Numbered from the stretch's first letter, positions 6,036-13,385 are shown. The stretch is DNA of 16,806 bases from JBBQQK01 sp038216025 (GCA_038216025.1 JBBQQK010000016.1:1-16806), one strand, 5' to 3'. Numbers and translations: made by a program. The notes: a model not told the origin generated them from the letters alone.

Positions 6036-7001
6036 ATGAAAAGTGATAACAATAAAATAATCATCTATGAAGGCGATGGTAAAGCCAGAGTAGAAGTTAG
6101 GTTGAGCAATGAATCTATTTGGCTTACGCAGAAACAAATTGCCGAACTTTTTGATATTGACCGTTCTGTCATAACTAAGCATTTAAATAATATTTTTAGA
6201 TCAGCTGAGCTAGAAGAAAATTCAGTATGTGCAGTTTTTGCACATACTGCCGAGGACGAAAAAGTTTACCAAACCAAATTTTATAATTTAGAGGCTGCCA
6301 TATCGGTTGGCTATCGTGTGAACTCAAAAAAGGCGACTGCTTTTCGAATTTGGGCGACTAAGATGTTAAAACAATATTTAACCAAAGGCTTTGCTGTCAA
6401 CGAACGGAAGTTCTCAGAAGTGCAGAAAATTATTCAATTCATCACCGCTAAAGCAAAAGCAAAAGAGCTGACTGGCAGTGAAAAAGAAATATTGGACGTG
6501 ATAGAGCGGTATTCAAAGACTTGGAAGATACTTGGGGAATATGACGAGGGGAAAATTGAGATTGCTGGGGAGAAGCGGGCAAAGTACACGCTCAATTATT
6601 ACAAAAGCCATGAAATCGTTGACCAATTAAGAGCCGATTTGGTTGATAAAGGTATTGCCGGTTGCCAGTTTGGAGAGGAGTGCAACAACAGCCTTGAGGA
6701 AATAATAGAAAATCTCTACAAAACTTACGCCGTGGAAAATGCAAATAGTTCTCTCGAGGAAAAGGCAGCGCATTTATTGTATTTTGTGATCAAAGATCAC
6801 CCTTTTGTCGACGGCAACAAGCGCATTGGCGCACTCTTGTTTTTGCATTTTTTGGATCAAAACAATTTTCTCTTCAAACCAAACGGAGAGACAAAGATAT
6901 CAGATCGGGCGCTTGTGGCATTGGCACTATTGGTGGCTAACAGTGAACCCGGAGAGAAAGAGACAATCATGAGGCTGATTGTGAGCTTAGTACAAGACTA
7001 A
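6036..7001 (+). CDS. RhuM-family protein fused to a Fic/Doc domain
   Basis: 321 aa. The N-terminal part is RhuM-like: a helix-turn-helix region WLTQKQIAELFDIDRSVITK (29-48), then YNLEAAISVGYRVNSKKAT (83-101) and FRIWATKMLKQYL (103-115). The C-terminal part is a Fic/Doc fold with the active-site loop HPFVDGNKRIGA (255-266), where H255 is the catalytic histidine. Fic enzymes transfer AMP or related groups to proteins; Doc, which carries an NKR ending, uses ATP to phosphorylate its target. The NKR here leans towards Doc but does not decide the reaction. No antitoxin-sized gene adjoins it, so the DNA-binding half may handle its own control. It starts after a weak purine-rich stretch (AAAGAG). A perfect 11-bp inverted repeat lies inside the reading frame. 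A mobile or defence-type accessory gene is likely. Confidence 0.88.
   Translation: MKSDNNKIIIYEGDGKARVEVRLSNESIWLTQKQIAELFDIDRSVITKHLNNIFRSAELEENSVCAVFAHTAEDEKVYQTKFYNLEAAISVGYRVNSKKATAFRIWATKMLKQYLTKGFAVNERKFSEVQKIIQFITAKAKAKELTGSEKEILDVIERYSKTWKILGEYDEGKIEIAGEKRAKYTLNYYKSHEIVDQLRADLVDKGIAGCQFGEECNNSLEEIIENLYKTYAVENANSSLEEKAAHLLYFVIKDHPFVDGNKRIGALLFLHFLDQNNFLFKPNGETKISDRALVALALLVANSEPGEKETIMRLIVSLVQD
6223..6249. repeat. 11-bp perfect inverted repeat within the RhuM-Fic coding sequence
   Basis: CAGTATGTGCA (6223-6233) and TGCACATACTG (6239-6249) are exact reverse complements around a 5-nt loop GTTTT. The hairpin encodes residues 63-72 (SVCAVFAHTA), a segment that is itself conserved in RhuM proteins. 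Confidence 0.8.
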
Positions 7002-7056
7002 TTTTACAAACGGATAACAAATTGTCCTAATGGCTAATAAGAAATAGATCAGATCA

Positions 7057-7085
7057 TTGCAGACCTGGCGATTTTGTTGTATAAT
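7057..7085 (+). promoter_or_regulatory. Promoter for the radical SAM-like gene
   Basis: TTGCAG at 7057-7062, a 17-nt spacer and TATAAT at 7080-7085. Transcription would begin near 7092, leaving a leader of about 26 nt before GTG 7118. Confidence 0.7.
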
Positions 7086-7117
7086 CACGTTCGATAGTCG
7101 TACACTATAAGAAAGAG

Positions 7118-8236
7118 GTGAGTACAATCGAGATACTCAAGTTCGATGGGGCAGTAGAAAAAGCCAATCTCAAGATTGCAAAGGCGTTTTTGCGGCAGCG
7201 GTATCCGCTGTCAGACGAAGGAAGGCTGTTGAAATCGGAAGTTCAGCGGGCGATTGTGTCGGGAGAAATTCCGGCAAGTCTGGCCGATCAGCTTCCGGTG
7301 GTGGAAAGTCCTAAATCAGGGCTTTTCCAGAGCTTGTTGTTATCCAGTCAAGAGATGATAACTATCTTGGGTAGGGAACTTGTCACAATCCAAACAAACT
7401 ATGGATGCAGGGAACAATGCACGCACTGCTTTCTGTGTTCTGGCAGTAATGTTGAGATAGCACCGTATGCCGCATTATTTAAGGTCGGAGAGGCAAAGTT
7501 CTCGGTTGGGAAAAAGATAGTCGAAGATTGGAAGCAAAGATGTGAAATGCTTGGTCAGAAGAAGATTGGCAATCTGTATAAGTGCCCAATCAACAACTAC
7601 CTGGATAATAATCCGCTACTAGACTATGTGGATCGTGATTTTTTGCACGAAGACGGGGTTCCTGCTGGTTATGGGGATGTGGTTGTTGTCCATGCTACCG
7701 GTTATCATCCGGTGCATATATCAACGACAGTGATATCAAAACGTAACACTATTGCCAGGAGAGCTATCGTCCGCATAAATGGCCATGCCGTCAAATATCC
7801 TGATACGATCAGGGATTGTCGTCTCAGTGTAAATCTCAAAGGCCGGATGGCAAGACGTGGCTTTATAGAGTATGTAAATTCGGCTATTTGGACTATACAA
7901 GAGCTTGGCACGATTTTGACTGATGTTGACGTTGCTTATGACCCGAGGGATGAAAAAGAGCATAACCTTTGCAGGAAGCTAGTAATTCTCTTGAAACTTG
8001 AGAGCGATGCATTTGGATTGCAGCCAAAATTCCATTTCTTTCCCATTTCTTATTATTCTACCAGGAGTCTAGAAAGAGATTCCGGGGACTATGATCCGTT
8101 TGGCTCCTCAGAATCGAGCGGATATTACGTTCTCTACAACGGTGAGGTAATGAGAAGGCGAAAGCTGAGGAAAAAAGGTGAAAAGGGTGTCCGTCCAGAG
8201 CCGACAGGGATGTGGGCCTTTAGGCTCGGAGATTAG
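7118..8236 (+). CDS. Divergent radical SAM-like protein, function unknown
   Basis: 372 aa if GTG 7118 is the start. Residues 93-111 carry the only clear signature: TNYGCREQCTHCFLCSGSN, with C97, C101 and C104 in the CxxxCxxC spacing that holds the 4Fe-4S cluster of radical SAM enzymes, plus C107. Later segments fit alternating strands and helices of a partial TIM barrel: DVVVVHATGYHPVHIST (187-203), RLSVNLKGRMARRG (235-248) and DVDVAYDP (269-276). No known subfamily tail (SPASM, B12, TRAM) is recognised; the C-terminus is basic (MRRRKLRKKGEKG, 345-357). The start is uncertain: the GTG lies inside AGAGGTGAG, which itself looks like an SD. The gene has its own promoter and terminator and seems slightly richer in G and C than its neighbours. 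The substrate cannot be inferred. Confidence 0.75.
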   Translation: MSTIEILKFDGAVEKANLKIAKAFLRQRYPLSDEGRLLKSEVQRAIVSGEIPASLADQLPVVESPKSGLFQSLLLSSQEMITILGRELVTIQTNYGCREQCTHCFLCSGSNVEIAPYAALFKVGEAKFSVGKKIVEDWKQRCEMLGQKKIGNLYKCPINNYLDNNPLLDYVDRDFLHEDGVPAGYGDVVVVHATGYHPVHISTTVISKRNTIARRAIVRINGHAVKYPDTIRDCRLSVNLKGRMARRGFIEYVNSAIWTIQELGTILTDVDVAYDPRDEKEHNLCRKLVILLKLESDAFGLQPKFHFFPISYYSTRSLERDSGDYDPFGSSESSGYYVLYNGEVMRRRKLRKKGEKGVRPEPTGMWAFRLGD

Positions 8237-8263
8237 AGGAGGTGAGAGACTAGCGGGTTGCAT

Positions 8264-8282
8264 AAAAGCGCCCGCTTTTGAT
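8264..8282. terminator. Intrinsic terminator after the radical SAM-like gene
   Basis: AAAAGC (8264-8269) pairs with GCTTTT (8274-8279) around GCCC, giving a stem flanked by A and T runs. An overlapping alternative pairs AGCGGG (8252-8257) with CCCGCT. The A/T symmetry would allow action on both strands. Confidence 0.6.
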
Positions 8283-8426
8283 TTGTGGCATAATAGTTAT
8301 TGTTAAGAGTGGGGGATTTTGATAGGATGATTATAGTTAATAAGCTTACAAGATATTGCGACCGATCAGCTGATGAGTGTATTTTTTGACCATCGAAGTA
8401 TAAATATTTAATCACACCCCACCCAA

Positions 8427-8447
8427 CCTCCCCTCGGAGAGGGGAGG
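8427..8447 (+). promoter_or_regulatory. 9-bp hairpin repeat in the metG leader
   Basis: CCTCCCCTC (8427-8435), loop GGA, GAGGGGAGG (8439-8447). The 3' arm contains GGGGAGG, an SD-like word that would be hidden in the stem. The stem ends 13 nt before the metG ATG. A related hairpin sits at the same distance before the gene at 13757. No T-box or other known metG leader element is visible. Confidence 0.6.
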
Positions 8448-8460
8448 AAAAAAGAGACAT

Positions 8461-9903
8461 ATGAAAAAGTTCTACATCACAACTCCGATATATTACATCA
8501 ATGACATTCCTCACATAGGACACGCCTATACTACTGTGGCGGCCGATGTATTGGCTCGTCATCATAGGAAAAAGGGAGACGAGGTATTCTTTTTAACCGG
8601 AACAGATGAGCATGGGGCCAAGATAGAAGAAGCGGCTTCAAAGGCAGGCAAGACTCCAAAGGAGTTCGTGGATAATCTAGTTCCAAAATTTAAAGAGGCT
8701 TGGAAGAAGCTAAATATAAGCTACGATGAATATATTCGCACTAGTGATCCGGAGCATGAAGCGATTGTAAGTGAGATTGTAGCTAAATTAAAAGATAAAG
8801 GCTACGTTGAGAAAAGAAGCTACGAAGGTCTTTATTGCGTAGGTTGCGAGAGATATTACAAGACTTCTGAATTGGTTGACGGTCTCTGCCCCGATCATAA
8901 GATTGCCCCGATAAAGCAATCAGAAGAGAACTATTTCTTTCTTCTTTCAAAGTTTGAAGATAAATTGATAGAGATAATTGAGAGTGGAGAATTGCAGGTA
9001 GGACCAGATTCGAGAAGGAACGAAGTGCTGGGCAAACTCAGACAAGGCCTCGAGGATGTTTCGATTTCACGAGAGGCAGTGAAGTGGGGTATTTCTTTTC
9101 CTGGAGATGATACTCAGACCGTCTATGTATGGATTGACGCTCTCTTAAACTATTTTTCTGCGACTAAAATATTCAAAAAAGAAAGCTTTTGGCCGGCCGA
9201 TGTTCACCTTATTGGTAAGGATATTCTTTGGTTTCATGCCATTATCTGGCCTGCAGTACTTTTGGCTCTTGATATTCCAATACCTAAAACAGTATTTGCT
9301 AACGGTTATTTTACCATCGATGGTCACAAAATGAGTAAATCTTTAGGCAATGTGATAGATCCTGTGAAGATGGTGGAAAAATACGGTGCTGATGCAACAC
9401 GATATGCTGTCTTGCGTGCCTTTCCTTTTGGGGAAGATGGAGATATTTCAGAGAACAAGATCGCAGAGCTCTATCAGAAAGATCTTGGTAATGAGCTTGG
9501 AAATCTATTACAGAGGACGCTTTCAATGATAAATAAGTACGAAGTCAGGATCGACCGAAGAGATAATTATCTTATTTTGGACGAAGAATCCTTTTCAACA
9601 ATTGAGGCTGAAACAAGCATCCAATACTCCGAGGGTCTTAAGGAGTTCAAATTTGATCAAGTTTTATCAAGTGTTTGGAGACTCGTCCGCGCAAATAATT
9701 CATTTATAGATGAAAAGAAGCCTTGGTCCTTGGCTAAAGAAGAGAACCATGTTGAATTAACCAGGGTTTTGAATGTATGCTATTGGCAGCTCGAAAAAAT
9801 TGCCGACTTGCTTGAGATTTTCATGCCTGAAACATCTGATAAAATGAAAAAACAGCTTGAAGAAAAAAAACCAGAAGTTTTGTTTCCAAGAATCGAAGAA
9901 TAG
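8461..9903 (+). CDS. metG: Methionyl-tRNA synthetase
   Basis: 480 aa. MetRS charges initiator and elongator tRNA-Met with methionine using ATP. Class I signatures are HIGH (18-21) in YYINDIPHIGHAY and KMSKS (290-294), with TGTDEHG (46-52) and the YVWIDALLNY (222-231) region of the active site. Residues 126-146 form a single zinc knuckle (C126, C129, C143, H146), as in the compact Bacillus/Thermus-type enzymes rather than the four-cysteine E. coli type. The protein stops after the anticodon-binding helical domain and lacks the C-terminal EMAP-like tRNA-binding domain, so it is probably monomeric. The SD is weak (AAGAG, 4 nt from the ATG); the leader hairpin may matter. DMT permease, tatD and a glycosyltransferase follow on the same strand. 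Confidence 0.97.
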   Translation: MKKFYITTPIYYINDIPHIGHAYTTVAADVLARHHRKKGDEVFFLTGTDEHGAKIEEAASKAGKTPKEFVDNLVPKFKEAWKKLNISYDEYIRTSDPEHEAIVSEIVAKLKDKGYVEKRSYEGLYCVGCERYYKTSELVDGLCPDHKIAPIKQSEENYFFLLSKFEDKLIEIIESGELQVGPDSRRNEVLGKLRQGLEDVSISREAVKWGISFPGDDTQTVYVWIDALLNYFSATKIFKKESFWPADVHLIGKDILWFHAIIWPAVLLALDIPIPKTVFANGYFTIDGHKMSKSLGNVIDPVKMVEKYGADATRYAVLRAFPFGEDGDISENKIAELYQKDLGNELGNLLQRTLSMINKYEVRIDRRDNYLILDEESFSTIEAETSIQYSEGLKEFKFDQVLSSVWRLVRANNSFIDEKKPWSLAKEENHVELTRVLNVCYWQLEKIADLLEIFMPETSDKMKKQLEEKKPEVLFPRIEE

Positions 9904-9914
9904 GGCAAAACGCC

Positions 9915-9970
9915 AAGATACAAGAAACAATTACCAAAAAAAATCAAGCATCAAGCACCAAATCCAGTGA
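9915..9970. repeat. Dispersed intergenic repeat (metG-permease gap)
   Basis: AAGATACAAGAAACAATTAC and the following CCA (9915-9936) match 2916-2930 exactly over 15 nt and the minus strand of 2989-3010 at 19 of 22 positions. It continues as a CAAGCA/CCAAAT-rich, roughly 7-nt-periodic tract. The rest of the gap to 10065 holds only the SD of the next gene. Confidence 0.7.
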
Positions 9971-10065
9971 TGTTCAAAAGCTTAGCTTGAGATTTAATTG
10001 GTTTTTGTAGCAGGGTTATTGGGATATTTCAGGAATTTATCAATTGATACTGTATTGGAGGGTAG

Positions 10066-10902
10066 ATGTTTTCAGTGATTGTTGCTTCTCTGGGCTATGG
10101 GGGGGGAGTGCTGGCAGATAAAGTAATATTGGCCAAACATAAGGTGCCAGTGCTTCGTTTTATTCCGCTACTCTTCATATGGCTAGCTGTCATCACAGCA
10201 GTTTTTATGCCTAAATTCGGTGGTTTTAAGCTAGAAATGTTCACCCTTAATAGTATCATTTTACTGATTGCAATGGCTGTTGTGGCTGTGCTCTGGAACG
10301 TTTTTTATTATCAAGGTATTCAGAAAGAAAATTTGCACGAATTTGAGCTGATAATGCTGCTTTCTCCTCTCGTCACCATTATGTTTGCTGAGATTTTTAT
10401 ACCAGCCGAAAGAAGCTGGAGTGTATTCATCGCCGGAGTTATAGCCTCGCTGGCTCTAATATTCGCTCGGTTTAAAAGCCACCACTTAAAAGTAAGTAGA
10501 GTAGCCAAGAGAACGATGCTTGCAATGGTGCTGATGTCCTTCGAATCTATTTTAATAAACGAACTTTTAGGTGTTTTTTCACCTGTTGCGTTGTATTTTG
10601 TAAGAACCTTCATCATAGCACTTGTTTTTACGCTCGTTTTCAAGCCGAAAGTTTTGAAAATGCCTACTATGGCATTTGGATTAACCATACTCTCGGCAAT
10701 GCTTGGTGTCATTCAGATGGTATTGAAGTTTTATGGTTTCCAAAATCTTGGTATAGTTGAGACTACCATGATCCTGATAATGGGTCCGTTCTTGGTATAC
10801 ATCATGTCTTCTATCTGGTTTAAGGAAAAACTATTTAAGCGAGATGTTGCTGCAGCGATGGTGGTTGTATTATGTGTTTTATATGTTCAATTCTGGAGAT
10901 AA
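10066..10902 (+). CDS. DMT/EamA-like membrane transporter
   Basis: 278 aa, almost wholly hydrophobic, with about ten membrane segments in two halves of five, as in the drug/metabolite transporter superfamily. The halves meet near residues 140-150, where a basic cytoplasmic loop (RFKSHHLKVSRVAKR) lies. The second half has FYGFQNLGIVETTMILIMGP (221-240), the usual EamA pattern just before its last helices. The start is well set by GGAGGG 4 nt before ATG 10066. The substrate is unknown; family members export amino acids, nucleotides or small metabolites. It precedes tatD by 29 nt and may be co-transcribed with it. Confidence 0.8.
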   Translation: MFSVIVASLGYGGGVLADKVILAKHKVPVLRFIPLLFIWLAVITAVFMPKFGGFKLEMFTLNSIILLIAMAVVAVLWNVFYYQGIQKENLHEFELIMLLSPLVTIMFAEIFIPAERSWSVFIAGVIASLALIFARFKSHHLKVSRVAKRTMLAMVLMSFESILINELLGVFSPVALYFVRTFIIALVFTLVFKPKVLKMPTMAFGLTILSAMLGVIQMVLKFYGFQNLGIVETTMILIMGPFLVYIMSSIWFKEKLFKRDVAAAMVVVLCVLYVQFWR

Positions 10903-10931
10903 GGGAAATAATTAAGTAGCAAGCGAAAAAT

Positions 10932-11714
10932 ATGTTCATAGATACTCATGCCCATTTGGACACAAACGAATATAAGAATGATTTGACTGCTACTTTGATG
11001 AGAGCAAAAGCTGCTGGTGTTGAGAGAATTATAAACGTTGGAGTTGATGTTGCCACCTCTAAAAAATCATGGGAATTGGCTAGAAAGTATCCAGAGATTT
11101 ATGCCACCGTCGGTCTTCATCCAGAGTCGGCTCTTGATTTAAATATCGAAACCCAAGGGGATTTGATATACTTTACTCAGCAGGACAAGGTGGTGGCGAT
11201 CGGGGAAATTGGCCTCGACTATTACTATTTAAAAAGATCTTCACAATACGCTCACTATCCAAAAAGAGAACAGCAAATATTTTGCTTCGAACAGATGCTT
11301 GATTTAACGATGGAAACTCAACTGCCGGCAATTATACATAGCCGCGAATCAGACAATGACATTCTGGCTATCTTGAAAGGTTATAGCGGCATAAGAGGCG
11401 TGTTCCATTGCTTCTCTGGGAATTACGATCTGGCTTGCAAGGTGCTCGATCTTGGATTTGCCCTATCTTTTACGGGTAATATTACGTTCAAAAAGAATAC
11501 AACGGCTGAAGAAGTGATTAAGAAAGTTCCTCTTGGTTCGATCATGATAGAAACTGATTGTCCTTATCTTTCGCCAGAGCCTTACAGGGGAAGGAGAAAC
11601 GAGCCAACATATGTTGTGGAGGTGGCAAGAAAAATAGCTGAGATAAAGGGTCTAAGCTTAGCACAAGTCGAAGCGGAAACAACCAAAAAGGCAAAAAAAT
11701 TATTTGGTATTTAA
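10932..11714 (+). CDS. tatD: TatD-family metal-dependent deoxyribonuclease
   Basis: 260 aa. TatD proteins are TIM-barrel 3'-5' DNA exonucleases or AP-type nucleases. Metal ligands are all present: H6 and H8 (DTHAHLD), E92 (GEIGLDYY), H136 (IIHSRE), H159 (FHCFSG) and D209 (ETDCPYLSPEP). The GRRNEP motif (220-225) that closes the family pattern is also intact. Length is normal. The SD is weak. The stop lies 10 nt before the glycosyltransferase start, so the two form one transcript. TatD beside metG is a common arrangement (Bacillus metS-yabD); here one transporter gene separates them. Confidence 0.95.
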   Translation: MFIDTHAHLDTNEYKNDLTATLMRAKAAGVERIINVGVDVATSKKSWELARKYPEIYATVGLHPESALDLNIETQGDLIYFTQQDKVVAIGEIGLDYYYLKRSSQYAHYPKREQQIFCFEQMLDLTMETQLPAIIHSRESDNDILAILKGYSGIRGVFHCFSGNYDLACKVLDLGFALSFTGNITFKKNTTAEEVIKKVPLGSIMIETDCPYLSPEPYRGRRNEPTYVVEVARKIAEIKGLSLAQVEAETTKKAKKLFGI

Positions 11715-11724
11715 TGGAGGGGTT

Positions 11725-12879
11725 ATGAAGATAGGTATTTTTACTGAATGTTACGCACCTGTGATGAACGGAGTTGTAGTTTCAATACAGACTTTCAAAA
11801 AAGCGTTGGAGGATAGAGGGCACGAGGTGTTTGTATTCGCGCCGGAAAACAAGAACGCCACAGTAGAGCATAGGGTTTACCGTTTTCCATCCATTGAGGA
11901 TTCGAAACAGCGTCTTTATCCTGTTATGTTGCCTTCTATTAATATTCTTAAGACATATGTCCCAGTTGAAATCGTAAAAGAACTGGATGTCATACACGCT
12001 CAACACATGTTTACTGCGGGCAGACTGGCTCGTTTGGTGGCCAAAGAGTACAACAAGCCTCTTGTATATACGTACCATACACTGATTGAAGATTATGTGC
12101 ATTATTCTGGCATTCTTGCCCCAATCACTAAAAGATATTTAAATAATATGTCAAAAAGGTTTTGTAATACTTGCGATCAGGTTATAACGCCCTCCAATCC
12201 AATAAAGAAGAAGCTACGGCACTACGGCGTGCATAAGCCAATTGAAGTCATCATGACTGGAATAGTGCCAGAAAATTATAAAAGATATGATTCCCAAGCT
12301 CTTAAGAAAAAATATGACATACCTCAAAATTATAAAATATTGCTATACTTGTCTCGAATCGCTAAGGAGAAAAACTTAAAACTCCTGCTAAAATCGTTCG
12401 TAGGCATTAAAAAAGAATATCCTGCTTGTCATTTGCTAATGGTTGGGGGCGGGCCCGAACTAGAAGAGACTAAGAGGGAAGCTGAGAAATTAGGCATTGG
12501 CAAGGAGGTCACATTTACTGGTATGGTCCCAAAAGAAGATGCCAATAAGATATTCGGAATGTCTGATCTTTTTGTCTTTCCTTCTTTTACGGAAACGCAA
12601 GGAATAGTGATTGCTGAGGCAATGGCTTCTGGCACGCCGCCAATTGCGGTCAATAAACTCGGTCCGACTGATTTAATACATGATGGTGAAGATGGATTTC
12701 TGACCAAACTTACAGTATCTGATTTTTCCGATAAAATTTTGAAGCTGCTTAAAGATGAAAAGCTTAGTGAAAAATTTGCTCAAAAAGGTATTTTGAGAGT
12801 AGGAGATTTCTCTATCGATAACTCCTGTAACAATTTGATAGAACTATACAACAAAGTTGTTAAAGCTTATAAAAAATAA
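11725..12879 (+). CDS. GT4-family glycosyltransferase, probably lipid glucosyltransferase
   Basis: 384 aa from ATG 11725, set by GGAGGGG just upstream; an in-frame TTG at 11704 overlaps tatD and is rejected. It has the GT-B fold: an N-terminal Rossmann half with FTECYAPVMNGVVVSIQTF (6-24) as nucleotide-sugar/acceptor loop, YTYHT (115-119), and a C-terminal half with LSRIAKEKN (209-217), GGGPE (241-245) and FTGM (264-267). The retaining-enzyme EX7E motif is E290-E298. The overall pattern resembles diacylglycerol alpha-glucosyltransferases and PimA-like enzymes, so membrane glycolipid synthesis at the cytoplasmic face is a fair guess; exact sugar and acceptor are not visible. It is the last gene of the metG-side run and is followed by a strong terminator. 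Confidence 0.9.
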   Translation: MKIGIFTECYAPVMNGVVVSIQTFKKALEDRGHEVFVFAPENKNATVEHRVYRFPSIEDSKQRLYPVMLPSINILKTYVPVEIVKELDVIHAQHMFTAGRLARLVAKEYNKPLVYTYHTLIEDYVHYSGILAPITKRYLNNMSKRFCNTCDQVITPSNPIKKKLRHYGVHKPIEVIMTGIVPENYKRYDSQALKKKYDIPQNYKILLYLSRIAKEKNLKLLLKSFVGIKKEYPACHLLMVGGGPELEETKREAEKLGIGKEVTFTGMVPKEDANKIFGMSDLFVFPSFTETQGIVIAEAMASGTPPIAVNKLGPTDLIHDGEDGFLTKLTVSDFSDKILKLLKDEKLSEKFAQKGILRVGDFSIDNSCNNLIELYNKVVKAYKK

Positions 12880-12920
12880 TCTATTTGTAACATCATACAA
12901 ATCATATAAATCTGGTTTGC

Positions 12921-12953
12921 AAAAAGGCACAAAATATTTTGTGCCTTTTTGGT
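12921..12953. terminator. Perfect 30-nt hairpin terminator after the glycosyltransferase
   Basis: The two 15-nt halves of 12921-12950, AAAAAGGCACAAAAT and ATTTTGTGCCTTTTT, are exact reverse complements. A-run and T-run flank the GGCAC stem, so it should work in both directions. Confidence 0.85.
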
Positions 12954-12978
12954 ATATATTACAAATGGTCGCTATAAA
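12949..12978 (+). promoter_or_regulatory. Promoter for the 108-aa gene
   Basis: TTGGTA at 12949-12954, an 18-nt spacer and TATAAA at 12973-12978. The -10 box lies in a small TCGCT/AGCGA inverted repeat (12969-12983). The -35 box overlaps the last bases of the preceding terminator. Confidence 0.5.
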
Positions 12979-13009
12979 AGCGATCATTATCTTCACAGGA
13001 GGCAATGAG

Positions 13010-13336
13010 ATGGCGGTGATAATAGTACCGGCTGAACCGTCGATCAAGGTGGCAGAATTGAAAGATCTTCCGCAAGAGATGATAGACGATCTTTCAGTCT
13101 CGCCCGAGCTGTTTTCCTTGGTTGCCGAGGATATGTATATCTTTGGGGACATTGAGGGGAGCCCTGAGACAAGAGTGGTAATTGACGATCCCTTTGGTTT
13201 TCTGCCTCTGGAAACTAGACTAGTCGCATCGAAACAAATGGCTAATGGACTCAAGGTGATTTTCAGGAAATACTTCGGAGGTGATCAATCTGTAAGGATA
13301 GTAGATCCGGCAGTCTGTTCACTAACAGGTTGCTAA
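13010..13336 (+). CDS. Hypothetical protein with its own promoter and terminator
   Basis: 108 aa from ATG 13010, fixed by a perfect AGGAGG 7 nt upstream. An open frame continues further upstream to 12857 but would run through the terminator and promoter, so that longer start is rejected. The protein is acidic in the middle (PQEMIDDLSVSPELFSLVAE), has no signal peptide or membrane helix, and ends with SLTGC, a terminal cysteine. I recognise no family. A segment around residues 42-72 (MYIFGDIEG, ETRVVIDDPFGFLP) suggests a small alpha/beta fold. It is a single-gene unit between two strong hairpins, with the best SD in the window, so it is probably well translated. Confidence 0.7.
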   Translation: MAVIIVPAEPSIKVAELKDLPQEMIDDLSVSPELFSLVAEDMYIFGDIEGSPETRVVIDDPFGFLPLETRLVASKQMANGLKVIFRKYFGGDQSVRIVDPAVCSLTGC

Positions 13337-13340
13337 ACTG

Positions 13341-13380
13341 AGAGCCGGCCCTTATAGGAGCCGGCTCTGTTTCGTTATAT
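13341..13380. terminator. GC-rich hairpin terminator between convergent genes
   Basis: AGAGCCGGC (13341-13349) pairs with GCCGGCTCT (13360-13368) around a 10-nt loop, followed by GTTTCGTTATATTCTT. It closes the plus-strand gene and may also serve the minus-strand gene that ends at 13386. Confidence 0.8.
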
Positions 13381-13385
13381 TCTTA

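Noticed and set aside
7002..7056. Terminator after the RhuM-Fic gene
   Set aside because: GGATAACAAATTGTCC near 7013-7028 pairs only weakly with wobble and has no T-run after it.
8283..8460. T-box or SAM riboswitch upstream of metG
   Set aside because: No T-box consensus, specifier stem or SAM aptamer motif is visible; only a short repeat hairpin is present.
12857..13009. Longer N-terminus for the 108-aa gene
   Set aside because: It would be translated through a perfect terminator and the promoter; AGGAGG clearly points to ATG 13010.
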